64,000 nt of DNA from Ophiobolus disseminans (GCA_010093685.1 MU006218.1:93861-157860), one strand, 5' to 3'. Positions 21,688-33,221 are shown, counted from the stretch's first letter. Numbers and translations: made by a program. The notes: generated by a model from the letters alone, not told the origin.

Positions 21688-23378
21688 ATGTCTATGATCA
21701 CAGCGACGACATGGGTGCCGCGTGGGTTTGCGGCGCCCTTTCCCACCAAATACAATTTCGATGAAGACGAGTATGACCGCATATCGAAACTTGCGAATCT
21801 GCAGTTGGAGGACGCAAAGGAAGAGCTGGAAGAGGCGCAAGCTGAGGCAGAGAGCAAGAGCAATGGCACAGCTGGGAAGTCTTTGAAGAAGAAGGATGAC
21901 GAGTATGTATTGCTTGAGAAGATTTGTGGCAAGTCTGATTATTGTAGGGACGATGATGACGATCTCAAAGAGTACGACCTCGAGCACTATGACGATGACG
22001 ATGCAGAAGGCGCGGGCGACACCATGGCCATGTTTGGCAATGTCAAGAACCTGGTCTTCCACCAAAACGACGAAGACGACCCATACATCACAATGAAAGC
22101 CGGGGACGAAACCGACGAGGAAGAGCGGGAAGAGCTGCAGATCTTGGCCACAGACAACTTGGTATTGGCAGGCCGAATAGAAGACGAGGTGGCACATTTG
22201 GAAGTCTACGTCTACGAAGATAACGACGACAATCTCTACGTACACCATGACATCATGCTGCCCGCGATACCGCTCGCCGTGGAATGGCTCGATCTGCCTG
22301 TTGGAAAGACTGCAACAAGTGCGGATGGCAAGGGCAATTTTGTTGCGATTGGCACAATGGACCCTGATATTGAAATTTGGAACCTGGATGTCGTGGACAG
22401 CATGTACCCAGATGCTGTGCTAGGTCAGGGTGCTGGAGACGCGGCCAGCGCAGACAAGCCAAAGAAGAAAAAGAAAAAGAAGTCAAAGAAGGCCAACGAC
22501 GAGTTTCACGTCGACTCTGTGCTCTCCCTAGCCGCCAACCGTCACCACCGAAATCTGCTCGCATCGGCATCCGCCGATAAGACCATCAAATTGTGGGATC
22601 TGAACACGACCAAGTGCGCAAAGTCATATTCGTACCACACAGACAAGGTGTGCTCGGTCGCATGGCATCCCGTCGAGTCAACAGTGCTACTAAGCGGCAG
22701 CTACGACCGGACAGTGGTTGCAGCCGACATGCGGGCACCAGATGCGAAAGTGCCGCGATGGGGTGTCGAGAGCGATGTTGAGACTGCTCGATGGAATCCT
22801 CACGATCCAAACTACTTCTATGTAAGTCTGCAACCAAAGGGTACGCGACCATCTGCTAACAGTGTCAGGTGTCGACTGAGAAGGGCATGATACATTACCA
22901 CGATACGCGAAACGCACCCTCAGATCCAGCTGCCTCGAAACCCGTCTGGGTACTACAAGCTCACGACGAGTCAATTTCCTCGTTCGACATCAACCCAGTC
23001 ATCCCCGGATACCTGGTCACAGGCTCAACAGATAAACAGACGAAGCTGTGGAACATTCAGGCAAGTGGCCCAAGTATGGTTGTGTCGCGGGATCTTGGTG
23101 TAGGACGAGTGTTCTCAACAACATTCGCCCCCGATCAGGAAGTAGGCTTCCGTCTCGCAGTCGCAGGAAGCAAAGGCGCGGTACAGATTTGGGACACAAG
23201 CACGAATGCAGCAGTGCGTGCGGCCTTCGCTACGAAGGTTCCGGAGATCAAGGGAGACGGGAAGGAGCGTCTTGTGGGTCTGGATGAACCAGACACTGAC
23301 TCGGATACCGAAGAGGGTGAAAGTGACGATGGCGAGGAGGGAGGCGAAGAGAAGGGCTGGGAATCGATGGAAGAATAG
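21688..23378 (+). CDS. PWP1: ribosome-biogenesis WD40 protein PWP1
   Basis: Exon 1 is 21688-22821 and exon 2 is 22869-23378, with a 47-nt intron (GTAAGT..GCTAAC..TCAG) that joins DPNYFY to VSTEKGMI. The protein is 547 residues. I start at ATG 21688 (MSMITATTWVPRG); the ATG two codons later is equally possible. TATTWVPRGFAAPFP is the conserved opening of the Pwp1 family (periodic tryptophan protein 1). Long acidic stretches (RDDDDDLKEYDLEHYDDDD) and a poly-Lys linker before residue 270 (KPKKKKKKKSKK) precede the WD40 repeats (ASADKTIKLWDL, SGSYDRTV, TGSTDKQTKLWN). The tail is acidic. It is a nucleolar factor for large-subunit rRNA processing and rDNA chromatin. Confidence 0.93.
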
Positions 23379-25309
23379 GCGATGATACCCACTCTCGGAG
23401 TTTAGTACAACTCCAAGTTCGCCAGCCATGTCGAAGTGACGTTGAAAGTGCGTACTCCCACACGAGGGACTGCATAAATCGACGGGATGGATCAAATGAG
23501 GTATCTGTATCAAGTACAGTAGACCACCCGTCCCGAATCTGACAGACGTCCGTTTGCGGAAATCGACGGTAGCCTCGCCGCAGGTGTTTCACGAATCTTC
23601 CGCGTCATCTTGCCTCCCTTGCTTTTGCGGCCCCTTCATCTCTTTCGACTCCATCAGCCTCATCCATCTGCAACACGTCCGACCATTAACTTTGCAGAAG
23701 TGTTACGCATGAATAGATCTCGTAAGTCGATGGCTATATCACATGCCTGATATTAAAGCGCAAGCTTCGTACCAATCGTGGGGACAACCGATCGACGGCT
23801 GTTGAGCACTGACTAACGCGTGCGAGTGGAGCTCAACCGAGGAACCGCTTGAAGTCTCGATCAGGCGAGGCGGACACCACCGGCGCGATGGATGATGCCT
23901 CGCGTCCTCTTGCAGTGTTTCGAAACTGCCCTATGTAAGGCAACACTCATATGGAAGAAGTAACACGCCCGTAAGCTGCGTTCAAATCGGATCCGGGAAA
24001 AGAAACAGTTCATGCGCGTGTCTGCAAGGTACCGAGTGTGACGGCGAGTGAGCGGCCGGCTTTTCGCGCCACCCTAGCACGACAGTCCAGAACGAGACGG
24101 GATGGTTGACAGCGCCGCCGCTCAACGCAAATCCACGACGGGCGGCGGTACCGTTTCTCGTACCCAAAGCTTGTCCACGAGTGTATCGCAAACGGTCGAT
24201 TAACCTCCGACAGCGCGCTCTTGTCGCCAGTCGTCGGTCAATTACGACGTCAATGCCGTGTCGTGTGGATGCCTCCTCATCAAGGTGAGGATGGCATGTC
24301 CTTTTGTTCAGGTATTGAAACAGCGCGGGCCAAAGGCGCCCAACAAGAAGTGCGGGACAAGCAAACAACGAAGGGGCCCCGGTTGAATCTGCGACGTGTT
24401 GGCGCCGACCTGAGTTCCATGCGTCTGCCCCCGATTCGCCGTTCGCTGAAAACGCATCACCCGCTAAACTCAACCAGGCCGTTTCGAAGCCACCATTTCT
24501 GCACGTCTGCCCGTCCTCGCCATGTGGTTCGCTCGCCGCTTCTTGTTCCTGTTGCCCCCCGGTCGCGCCTGCCAATCTTTGAGAGACAGCTCAACCTGGC
24601 GTCTCTAGCCTACCGCTACAGGGGGTGCTGGTTTTTCAACCCGCAGCTTCGCTCTGCGTTTACCCTTTTTCATCAGGCTTCCCTCCGTTTCTTCACCTTG
24701 CTGCCCTTCCGGCTTCACTGCACAATTCACACTCTCTGATCGCGACCTGGTTGTTCGCTCCTTACGACAGCTGGACGTCCCCTACGCTCTTTGACAGACG
24801 ATCATTTTTTCGACTTCACCTTCACTCTTTATTTATTCTTCGCGCGCTGCAAGTCCAGCGACGAAAAACCAACAACCACAACAACAACCAGAAAACTTCA
24901 AACCCAACGCAAAAACCTGTAACTCCCTCGAGGACTCCTGCGACCCCTTCGGCCTGGACCGGATCACAAGGCGCCTTTCCTGTGACCTTCGGTATCACAA
25001 GTACAACTCCGACCAAGACCCCGTTGCACCACCAAGCGCACGCATCCCCGACGAACGTCGCAAAGCACAGCGTGATCCATCATTCCTCTTCCATCGCAGT
25101 GCGACAAACGTCTCTGAGCGATTCTACCCTGTCGACCAGTTTGGCCTCGTGCTTGCAATCGAGCAATTTATCCCCGACTTACCCCGCAGTCCTGCAGCTG
25201 TCTTCTCGAAGCAACCAACCGCGATCACCACTGGAATTGCCGGCCCTAGTTCCACGTACTGGACCCTCTTTTGCAATATCCTAAATTCTTCACGAATTAA
25301 TCCATCAAT
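23379..25309. other. long intergenic region and probable 5' leader
   Basis: Nearly 2 kb without a supported gene. From about 24,700 the plus strand is pyrimidine-rich and then rich in CAA/ACAAC triplets (24,860-24,910), a look typical of long fungal 5' untranslated leaders, leading into the Ser-rich gene at 25310. Open frames at 24221-25284 are motif-free and probably chance frames in this leader. Confidence 0.5.
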
Positions 25310-26128
25310 ATGTCGCTTGCTCGTGCTATGACCCGGCGCATCAAGCGCTCTGATGTGCCGTCATCGCCACCAAGCCGGAGCCAGAGTGTCAAAAATCCCA
25401 TCTCGCAGATCGACCGCACCAAAATCTCTCTGCCTGTGGCTCTAGTATCAACAACCAACATGCTCAGCTACAACGCTCCGGATCTGCCAAACATGCGACA
25501 AGTCTCCTCATCAACTGCTTCGACTCACTCTTCGGCGGACGATTCGGACCACAGTGCGTCGACCACACGGTCGCGCGCGTCTACCGTTGGATCCACGCTT
25601 ACTGATGCTTCGTCTGTGGAATCTTCGCCTACCTCTCCGGCGCCAAACCACCTTTCGGGCTACTTCTCCTCCGGAAAGCAAGTGCGAAAGTCTGCCTCAA
25701 CCAACAGCCTTCATCAGGTCAAGGAAGAGGTCGTAGAGGTCATTCCAGCTATCCCACAGAGAGCTCTTTCCCACAGCAAGCGCGCTCATGAGCGACTAGC
25801 GGCCAAGCGATCACTGCAAAACATCAGCTCGCGCGGCAGCATTAGCTCACAACGAAGCTCCCGAGAGCAGCGCTCTTCGGTTGACATGTTCAGCTCATCG
25901 ATCGCCGAGGAGACTCACCCATTCGGCCGCGAACTCGAGCAGCTCAACGAGATTGTCGAGGAATTTGGAGGCGTTGTCCGAGACGCCGAGACGGAGGCGG
26001 ATCTGACAGCCATGCGATCAAAGAACCTGGCTGCTTTCTGCGCCGCCGAGTATCTCTCAGAGATCCGACCGCTGTTTAACAGCCGGTTTGGATTCCCACA
26101 GCAGGCGCCCGCTATGGCTTGGATATAG
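25310..26128 (+). CDS. conserved Ser-rich protein of unknown function
   Basis: An intronless frame of 272 residues starting MSLARAMTRRIKRSD. The first 200 residues are disordered and rich in Ser/Thr (SSSTASTHSSADDSDHSAS), with a basic block HSKRAHERLAAKRS. The last 70 residues look folded (PFGRELEQLNEIVEEFGGVVRDAETEAD, then FCAAEYLSEIRPLFNSRFG). I think this is a protein conserved across Pezizomycotina, since the basic start and the C-terminal block seem familiar, but no function is known to me. The Ser-rich part invites phosphorylation. A second Met (residue 51, MLSYNAPDLPNM) is an alternative start. The very long leader upstream suggests regulated translation. Confidence 0.7.
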   Translation: MSLARAMTRRIKRSDVPSSPPSRSQSVKNPISQIDRTKISLPVALVSTTNMLSYNAPDLPNMRQVSSSTASTHSSADDSDHSASTTRSRASTVGSTLTDASSVESSPTSPAPNHLSGYFSSGKQVRKSASTNSLHQVKEEVVEVIPAIPQRALSHSKRAHERLAAKRSLQNISSRGSISSQRSSREQRSSVDMFSSSIAEETHPFGRELEQLNEIVEEFGGVVRDAETEADLTAMRSKNLAAFCAAEYLSEIRPLFNSRFGFPQQAPAMAWI

Positions 26129-26950
26129 TTCACCTTTGATCTCCCTGTTTCCTTGACACTTTGCACCGGTTTCCTTGAACTTCACTCGATACCATAGAGG
26201 ATGGCTTACTCTCGCTTCTCCTGTACATATTACTGGCCTCCCGGCCCGCCTGTCCTTGACCGTAATGCTATTATTTACCTTTGTCTGCTGGTATGGTCGG
26301 AAGGAACGAAACATGGCGTTCCGGACAGTCATCATCAGACTGGGGTCCCACATGGACCCCGTTCTTTCTCTACGAAACTATCTCATGTCTGCGGAGTTGG
26401 GTTGTGCTGGAGCCGAGGCTTTGGTGGGGCGGAGATGAAGTGTTTTGGATATGTGTGTGTACTACACTCACTGCATGTTTGTCTTACTAAGATTTATGCT
26501 GCCAAATATACATTTGATGTACTGCAAACTGTGCCTCTTGCTTAAGTGACCGTTTCACTGCGTCGCCGCCTAAACACAACATTTGCTCTCATGCCTCGAC
26601 GTAGTTCATGTGCGAAAATGCTTTTTTAGTGCTGTGAATCACCCCTCCACCTCCAACCCCACGGGGACACGGAGGAAACGGAAGGTGGCATCTAGACTTT
26701 AGCAGGTGCCGACGGTAGAAACATGGATCGGCATGTGAGCCCAAGAGCACTCTATGCGGTACCGAGTACATATCCATGCATCCTTAAACGGCGTGTGATC
26801 ATTTGAGGGTGGCCCGAAGCGGACCCCCGACTCGATTCTGCTAGCCTGTCTCGGAGCCGGAGAAACGCATCGGTCTCCATCTCATCCATGCCGAACTTTT
26901 GACAACGACGACCGAGCCAAGATTGTCAATTGAGCCCCAACACGCCCAAA
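26129..26950. other. intergenic, no gene seen
   Basis: About 820 bp that hold the 3' region of the Ser-rich gene and the mL54 promoter. Motif-free frames only. Confidence 0.45.
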
Positions 26951-27749
26951 ATGATCTGTCGCAATTGTCTCCGCGCAGCCTCGAAAGCTCGAATAAATAT
27001 ATCACGACCGCAGCGCTTCCTCACCACCTCGTCCCGCCTCAATAACGCAACACCCATATCTCACAACGCCGCAACGCAAACTGCACCACGGCAGGGCGAC
27101 TCATCGTCTTCGCACACACCGCCCGCAGCAACATCGACATCCGCAGCGCAACCTTTCAGCGAAGCCCTCACACACACGCCATCTGGAAGTTTAAAGGGCC
27201 AGGCGACAGAAGGAGCGAAGAAGAAGGTCACACCATTAGTGAAGAGCAGCATAGCAGCCGGCACGCCGCTGAAGGGCTTAAATTTCGAGAAGAACAAGTC
27301 CGATCCCGTTGCGCTGCCAGACGATGAATACCCAGAGTGGCTATGGACGATACTGCAGCGGCAAGAAACGACCGCCGACGGCGCGGGGCAGGGAGATTTA
27401 TTCTGTACGTCTTATTAACATTTCCATACTCCCATACTCCCATTCCCACTCCCCACTTCCCTCCATCTCTCGTCTCAAACTATTGAACCCCTACTAACAC
27501 CCCTTAGCCAAATCCAAAAAACAGCGCCGCGTCGCCGCCAAACGGCTGCGCAAAGAACAAGCCATGAACCCCGAGATGCTCGTGCCCAAGGTCCCCATCT
27601 ACGAACAAACGATCGATTTGCCCGTCGGCGATGGCAGCTTGCAGGCGGCGGTTAAGGCGGCGGAGGCGCGGGAGGAGTTGACCAAGGCGATGAGGAATAA
27701 GAGAAGGGCGACGATTAAGGAGGCGAATTTCTTGAAGGCGATGGGGTAG
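26951..27749 (+). CDS. mitochondrial large-subunit ribosomal protein mL54
   Basis: Exon 1 is 26951-27404, and exon 2 is 27508-27749. A 103-nt intron (GTACGT, branch CTACTAAC, TTAG) joins GDLF to SKSKKQRRVAAK. The product is 231 residues. The N-terminus MICRNCLRAASKARINISRP is basic and amphipathic, as for mitochondrial import. The C-terminal half carries LPDDEYPEWLWTIL, the diagnostic block of the L37/mL54 family (PF08561; yeast MRPL37). The linker of about 70 residues rich in Ser, Thr, Ala and Pro is longer than in yeast, a common feature of filamentous fungi. It is a structural subunit of the 54S mitoribosome. I start at ATG 26951; the frame upstream has no better ATG. Confidence 0.88.
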
Positions 27750-27985
27750 GTGGTGGGATGAGGGGGAAAGGGCGTATGGAGAGAGGATTTGTACGGACGG
27801 GTCTGGGGTTTGGAGAGAGGGGACACGAGGAGAGAGTGGAGAATGTACAAATGCGATCTGTATGTCTAAACCACCAGCACCATGCAACCCTCAGTGCTCA
27901 ACAAACCATACCGACCAATATACGCCTGCTCCGCCCCAACCTTGCACACCCCGCCTCTTGTGGCCAGCGAGAAGCCAGATGTTTG

Positions 27986-28965
27986 CTAGAAGCTCGGGTT
28001 AGCTTTGGTCTTGTGCAGCATCTCAATGTCTTCCGACTCGTGTGCATCTCTTCCTCGTCGAGATTCTCTCTCCAGCGTCTTCTTTTCTTGCATGTTCTCC
28101 CACTCTAGCATCTTTTCCGCTTGGGCATGTTGTCCTCTTGCCATCTGATCTCTCTTCTCCATCTTTTCCTCGAACAGCTTCTCTCTCTCGAGCAACCTTT
28201 CCTCAAATAGCTTCTCTCTCTCTTGCATCTTTTCGTCTTGAATTTTCTCCCTCTCCAGCATCTTCTTCTCCATCTTTTCCTCGTGCATCTTTACCCGCTC
28301 CAGCATCCTCTTCTCCAAAGCTTGCTCCCTCTCCGCCATCTTCTTGTCTGTTATTTCGTCCATCGCTCTTGACGCTTTCTCCCTCGCCTCCTCTTTCTTC
28401 TCCATCCTAGTCGTCTCTTCATCTTCTTTATCCAGCGCCCGCGACTTAATCCAAATTCCCAACCGCCGCATCAACTCGGCCGGCACCTGTGCCACACGCT
28501 GCACCAACCCCCTCTCTTCAATCGTGTACTCATCTTTTATCCGCAGATACGACTCTTTAGGCAGGCGCTTGCCGCCCTCGAGCTCGAGCACCATGTCGTG
28601 CTGGCCCTGAAGCAATGGGTAGAGGGCACGAAGTCGTACGGTTCGCCGTCCCAGGGGTTCGATGTAATCTATGCGTTGGGCGTTAGTGAGTTACCTCTGC
28701 GCATGGGGAGATGCGGGCATACGTTCATGATCCTCCATTGCCCATAGCTGCTGGGGAACGGCCCGAGCACGAGGACGAAGTGGCCCCATGCGCGGCCTGA
28801 GATCGTCGTGGCGATGTTCTATTGCCGCGTTTGTTTGACGGTGACGGCGTTGAGATGTCGCCGGGCTGGATACATGGAGGCGGGGACGCGGGTGTTCTTG
28901 GGGGCGGTGAAGGCATGGCGGTGTCGCGGTATGAAGAATCATACGCCATGTCGTTTTCTCGAGAG
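27986..28965 (-). CDS. hypothetical long coiled-coil protein, exon structure unsure
   Basis: The solid part is 27986-28615 and a little upstream, about 220 codons on the minus strand. Its last 150 residues are made of repeated charged blocks such as EREKLFEERLLEREKLFEEK and MLEREKIQDEKMQ, a nearly pure coiled coil. It reads upstream as EPLGRRTVRLRALYPLL before a TAG at about 28,665. A likely first exon lies at 28,740-28,965, where the ATG of MAYDSSYRDTAMPSPPP (28,949) and the strongly protein-like GRAWGHFVLVLGPFPSSYGQW sit in different frames, so at least one more intron or a frameshift is needed. Function is unknown. The repeated blocks in the gene could be prone to length change. Confidence 0.5.
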
Positions 28966-29732
28966 AGGTGGTAGGAAGGGGGATGTGGTCTGCGGTGGAG
29001 GGTTGAGGTTGAAAGTTTAGAGCGTTCGGTAGAAGGTGTGGTGAAAGGTTAAGGTGAGATGAGAAATACACTCAATGACTGGGATTATGTCATCACTACG
29101 ATTGATCAATAGCTAGAAGCACATCAGACGATCGGTTAATCCACTATTCGCAACTAATTCAATTAAAGCAATTAACGCGATCAAGTCCAGGGCCGTAATG
29201 AATTGATTGATTGATTGAATTATTTAACACTCTTTGAAAACCTCCCGAAGGGTATGAAGGCGGACTACGCCCGGGTCTCACAGTGTGAACCTGCCTGGAG
29301 TGGTCTAGTCCGGGCTGTGCGATATGAGAGCCATAATGAACTAACTCTGAATGGATTATAAATAGACCCACGCTCTAATAATTACGTGGCAACAGTTTTA
29401 TTCTCTATATCTACATCCACTTCGCTTCTATACTCGTATAGTTCTCACGTAATAACAGGCATATATAATAAGATTTTTGAATGATAGAAAGGAATTTTAC
29501 ACTTTAACAGTTGAGGTCTATCTTCTTAAAATCGTATTATATGCTACTGTTGTTAAGTAAAAAGGTGTGCAATGATATACATTTTTGGTGTGCGGCGTTC
29601 TTTTTGGCACTCACGTGGGTAGGTTGGTAATTGAAGGTAGAGTGATTGTGTAGATATGTGTAATGTTGTTGTCACGTGTGTAGCTTATGGAATTGAAGCA
29701 ACGTTGTGTTCATTTTGTTCTGCTAAAAAACC
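28966..29732. other. AT-rich intergenic region
   Basis: Contains a short (ATTG)n run at about 29,204-29,218 and, further on, a promoter-like ATTATAAATAG followed by pyrimidine-rich sequence near 29,355-29,440. The latter resembles the inside of an LTR, but I could not define ends or a target-site duplication. No coding sequence seen. Confidence 0.4.
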
Positions 29733-29896
29733 TATCGGCTGTGAGAGACAGGGCAGAAAAGAGGGAGAAGGTTGTTGTATTGAAGGAGCTACATAGAGCG
29801 ATTATATACACAACCAGATGGGTAAGCATATGACTAAGAGTCACGTGAGATGTGTGGTTCACAGCGGATCATATGGACCGATGTGCAAGGCTGACA
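29733..29896 (-). repeat. diverged solo LTR, 162-bp family
   Basis: A 164-bp block that is the reverse complement of the solo LTR at 33604-33765, with long matching runs (for example CTACATAGAGCGATTATATA and GACTAAGAGTCACGTG). It starts TATCGG where the better copy has TGTCGG and ends CTGACA. Flanks show no clear 5-bp duplication, so this copy is older. The 3' end of the caspase/zinc-finger frame lies inside it. Confidence 0.75.
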
Positions 29897-32273
29897 TACC
29901 TATATTGATGCCAGGATGTACATTTACACGGGGACTGCCCTCATCCACATCCATATCCATTGAGTCGCGCGCTGCATATGTTTCCTTCACGGATTCCGGT
30001 TCATCATCCACTACATGATAGTTGCCGTCGGCATCTCTTGTTATGATACCCTCCTCAAGGAGATATGCTGTGAAGATCGGGTCTTCTTTCCAAGCAGTAC
30101 CAACTTTCTTCTCCAGATGTCTACCTTGGTGCTCCAAAGCATATTGCCAGATTGAAGGTCCGTCGAAGGCTTCGCCACAGATTTGGCAAGTTGACTGTGT
30201 AGGTTCATTACGCAAATGCTTATAGCATCGTAATTGATGCTCGGCAATGTTGTCCTCAGTCACTGGCCATTGTGTAGCGTTGGGCGTTGACATCTTGGGA
30301 GCCATGTGCGTGCGCCGAAGGTGTTGGGTGAAAATATCTTTTCGGACGAAATCCTCCGATGGCTTACACATATCGCATTGCCAGTAACCAACTTTGATGT
30401 GCCTGGTAGAGATGTGCTGTCTCCATTCGTTCTTGGAAGCAAAGACGTCCGTACATCCGTAGCCTGCTAAGATACAGGGAAATCGCAGCGATGCAGTTGT
30501 ATGCTCTGGATTGACGAACTTCGCCGTTCCTGTATTGACGAACTTCGCCATTCTTGGATTGACGTCCAAGTATTGGGGTTCTCTCTTCCGGGGATATTGA
30601 TACAACCCCACAGAAGCAGTGTTACGAACGATTATTCTGTCTTTTGAACCAGCAGCTTCCGTTCCATCGAGATTTGTACGCCGAGAATCATCAGTGTGGT
30701 GTAAAGAGGTCTCGAATCGATCAGGGGATTGATCAACGGCACCCCCAGAGAGATGTTTGCCCTGATGTGCTGCAGCAACACCTAACATTTCCGGAGTGTC
30801 TGGCACGGACGGTAGCTTCTGCTCTGCGGACTACAATTTCTTAGCGCGCTGATTCTTGATGTGAAGAGGGCAACAAACCACTTGATTATAGAAGTCTTGT
30901 TCGAGTAGACGATTTCCTGACTTGACGAATCCTACTAGTGCACAGCCAGGTATATCTCGTATTAGGGCCCACAGTCTGACGGGTACAGAAATGAGCATTA
31001 ACGTGGAGTCGCTATCATGAGAAGCCTCGATCCGTATGCGGTCAAGTCTAACAGCGGTCACCTCTTGAGGGCGGAATGTGCTCAGCCATCGAATGAACTT
31101 TTCCGTGTTTGGGAGCGCCCCATCTCGCAAGTTCACTGAGATTAATGCTCTTCTCCCACCCTCAGGAGGCGGAGTAACAGGGAAGGTAGTCTGAAGACCC
31201 AGTGGTTTCAGCAGGATGCTGAGCTCATCGTGGCCTCTGATCGTATCAAGATGCGGAGATTGCTTGTCGAGGAGCGCCTGGTTAGCCATTTGGTCGTGAA
31301 GTTCGGACACATATAGACCACAAGATTCCCGCGTGGTCCTTGCTGCGCGAAGATGTTTGATGAGCGAGTCTGTGAAAGGAGACCTCGAGTATGCAGATGT
31401 GCTTGTCCCCCGGAATTTTGGTGCAACAGCTGTAGACTCACGACTGGAACCACTCAAGACTGCGATTACACCACTACTGTCACCTTTAGTGCCAGCGGCT
31501 GCGGCGTAGCAACTGTCGAAAATAAGCAGAACGTCGTACCGTGCAATCCGAAGCCTTGGCATGAGCGCATGCCAGTCTACCATTTTGGTGTCGTCGCATT
31601 GCTTTCCCACACTATGATGACTTAGTAGTCCATCGGCATAAAACATGTTGAAGTAATACTCACGGGGACCAAAATAGTTTTCTGTCCTTCACAGTTCCGT
31701 GACCGTTATAGTAGACGATCAATAGCACGTTCTTTCCATCCTCTAGCTTGTGAGACAAGCTCTTGTTGTATGTGGCGAGTTCGAAGTCAACCTCCGATTG
31801 AGGTGATATTGAAGGTATACTGAAATGCGTCGCGTTGAAGCCCCATTCCTCGAAAACCTCCTTGAGTTCGTCAGTTTCCCGGAGTATCAGCGGTCCTAGA
31901 TCATGTTCTCGCCAGGTGAAAAGTATGACCTCAACCTCGTCATAGGTGTCCTGGTACTTCTGAGAGTCCAAAGCACGATTCACTTCCGTCTTGAAGGTAT
32001 CGAACTTAGTATGCTCATTGAGCAAAACACTGGGATGTAATTTTGAACGAAAGCCGTTGCAATAAGGGCAGATGGGATCTATTAGGTCATGTTAGAAGAG
32101 GAATGATGTGGCTGCGAGGAGGGGCATAAGGGATAGAACCCATGTGCGAGTGGGTAGCGAGGGGCTTTACCTTCATGCTCATCCCCAGTAGCATTGCCAC
32201 TATCAGAGGAGTCCATTTTACTGGAGATGCCGGTGGTTCCGCTCGAAGAGCTGGTCTCTGACTCTTTATCCAT
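29859..32273 (-). CDS. caspase-like (C14) protease fused to C2H2 zinc fingers
   Basis: Exons 32171-32273, 31664-32078, 30879-31611 and 29859-30830. Introns 32079-32170, 31612-31663 and 30831-30878 (48 nt, GTTTGT..GCTAAG..GTAG) all have good signals, giving 740 residues. The Ser-rich N-terminus is followed by ICPYCN (CxxC at 38-41) and a caspase-fold domain with the His in YYNGHG (His161) and Cys in IFDSCYAAA (Cys207), the catalytic dyad of clan CD peptidases. From about residue 535 come zinc-finger units: GYGCTDVFASKNEWRQH, WQCDMCK..HLRRTH and CQICGEAF. Fungal proteins with caspase folds act in programmed cell death and can be effectors of NLR-like sensors; a role here is inference. Without splicing of the third intron the TAG at 30831-30833 would end the protein after the protease. 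The final 13 codons lie inside a solo LTR, or are spliced out from a GTATGT donor there. Confidence 0.72.
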
Positions 32274-33066
32274 AGTTGTTCGGTCAACGAAGATACCACC
32301 TGGTATCGATCGACCTCTTCGCGTAGTGATATCTCCAAAGCCTTCCTGTGTTCGAAGAGACGACTACCTTGGTAGACGTTGTTCGTTTGCCTGCGAAGTG
32401 GTGGGATACGAGATGAGTACAACAAAAGGAGTGCAATTCTAAGGAAAGAACAACTTACCACCTTCGGTACAGCTTAGATTTTATCTACGAAATTATCTGC
32501 GTCTACCCGCACGCAACAAGACCGGAATACAGGGAAAAGGATGACCGGTGATCAGGCTGACCGGTGGAAATGCTAACCGATGGGCAGGCAGGCTGTTTCG
32601 AGGTAGGCTGATCGCTGGACAGGCAGGTCGTTCTCGGAGGAAGGCTGAGGCTGCGTGCGTTGGCACTTCCGGCAGCGAACAGCAACACTGAAGTTGCCTT
32701 TCCAAAGAAAGGGAAATGATTTTGGAAGTTTTAGAACAGGGCATCTTACACACTCACATCGCAATATAGAAGTACAGAATTAAATTCGAACAGACCCACC
32801 AGCAGCAGCACCAGCAGCGTAGCTTCAGCCCCCCGCCAAGCACACCCTTCCTGCCTTCAATCCTGCCACAAAAGTAACAAAAGCAACAAAAGCGCCCTGA
32901 TAACGACATATCCAAACCCCAACACATCCAAGCCTCATGCAAGATAAGAAGACATCAGACAATAAGCGACAGCATGCAACCCACCCCATCATGCAGCTCA
33001 GCCTCGCAGGAACCCCAACCCAAAGTATCGCCACTCCAAGGACACCCTAAACCTACCGCTTCAAAG
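32274..33066. other. intergenic; promoter side of the caspase gene
   Basis: About 790 bp with no supported gene. It contains short imperfect repeats (GCAGGCAGGCTG-like, near 32,585-32,625) and, at 32,941-33,010, one diverged unit of the 67-bp repeat that recurs at 33,492. Confidence 0.4.
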
Positions 33067-33221
33067 TGTTAGAGTGGCAGGGGCCACTCGGACAATCAGA
33101 AGCAGCAAGGGAGCTGCTACCTCAGGTGAAGTAGGCGCAATAGGCTATTGTTTGAGAATATAGTTTCTTCCTTCGCCGAGATCAATCCATCACTTGTTAA
33201 CTCAACTCATCTTCTTCAACA
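33067..33221 (+). repeat. solo LTR, 155-bp family, TSD CAAAG
   Basis: Begins TGTTAGAGTGG and ends CTTCTTCAACA (TG..CA). It is flanked on both sides by the perfect 5-bp target-site duplication CAAAG (33062-33066 and 33222-33226). A second copy, 155 bp long in the opposite orientation and differing at five positions, lies at 54740-54894. The short length suggests a TRIM/SMART-type or a small Copia-like element; the internal part has been lost by LTR-LTR recombination. Confidence 0.9.
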
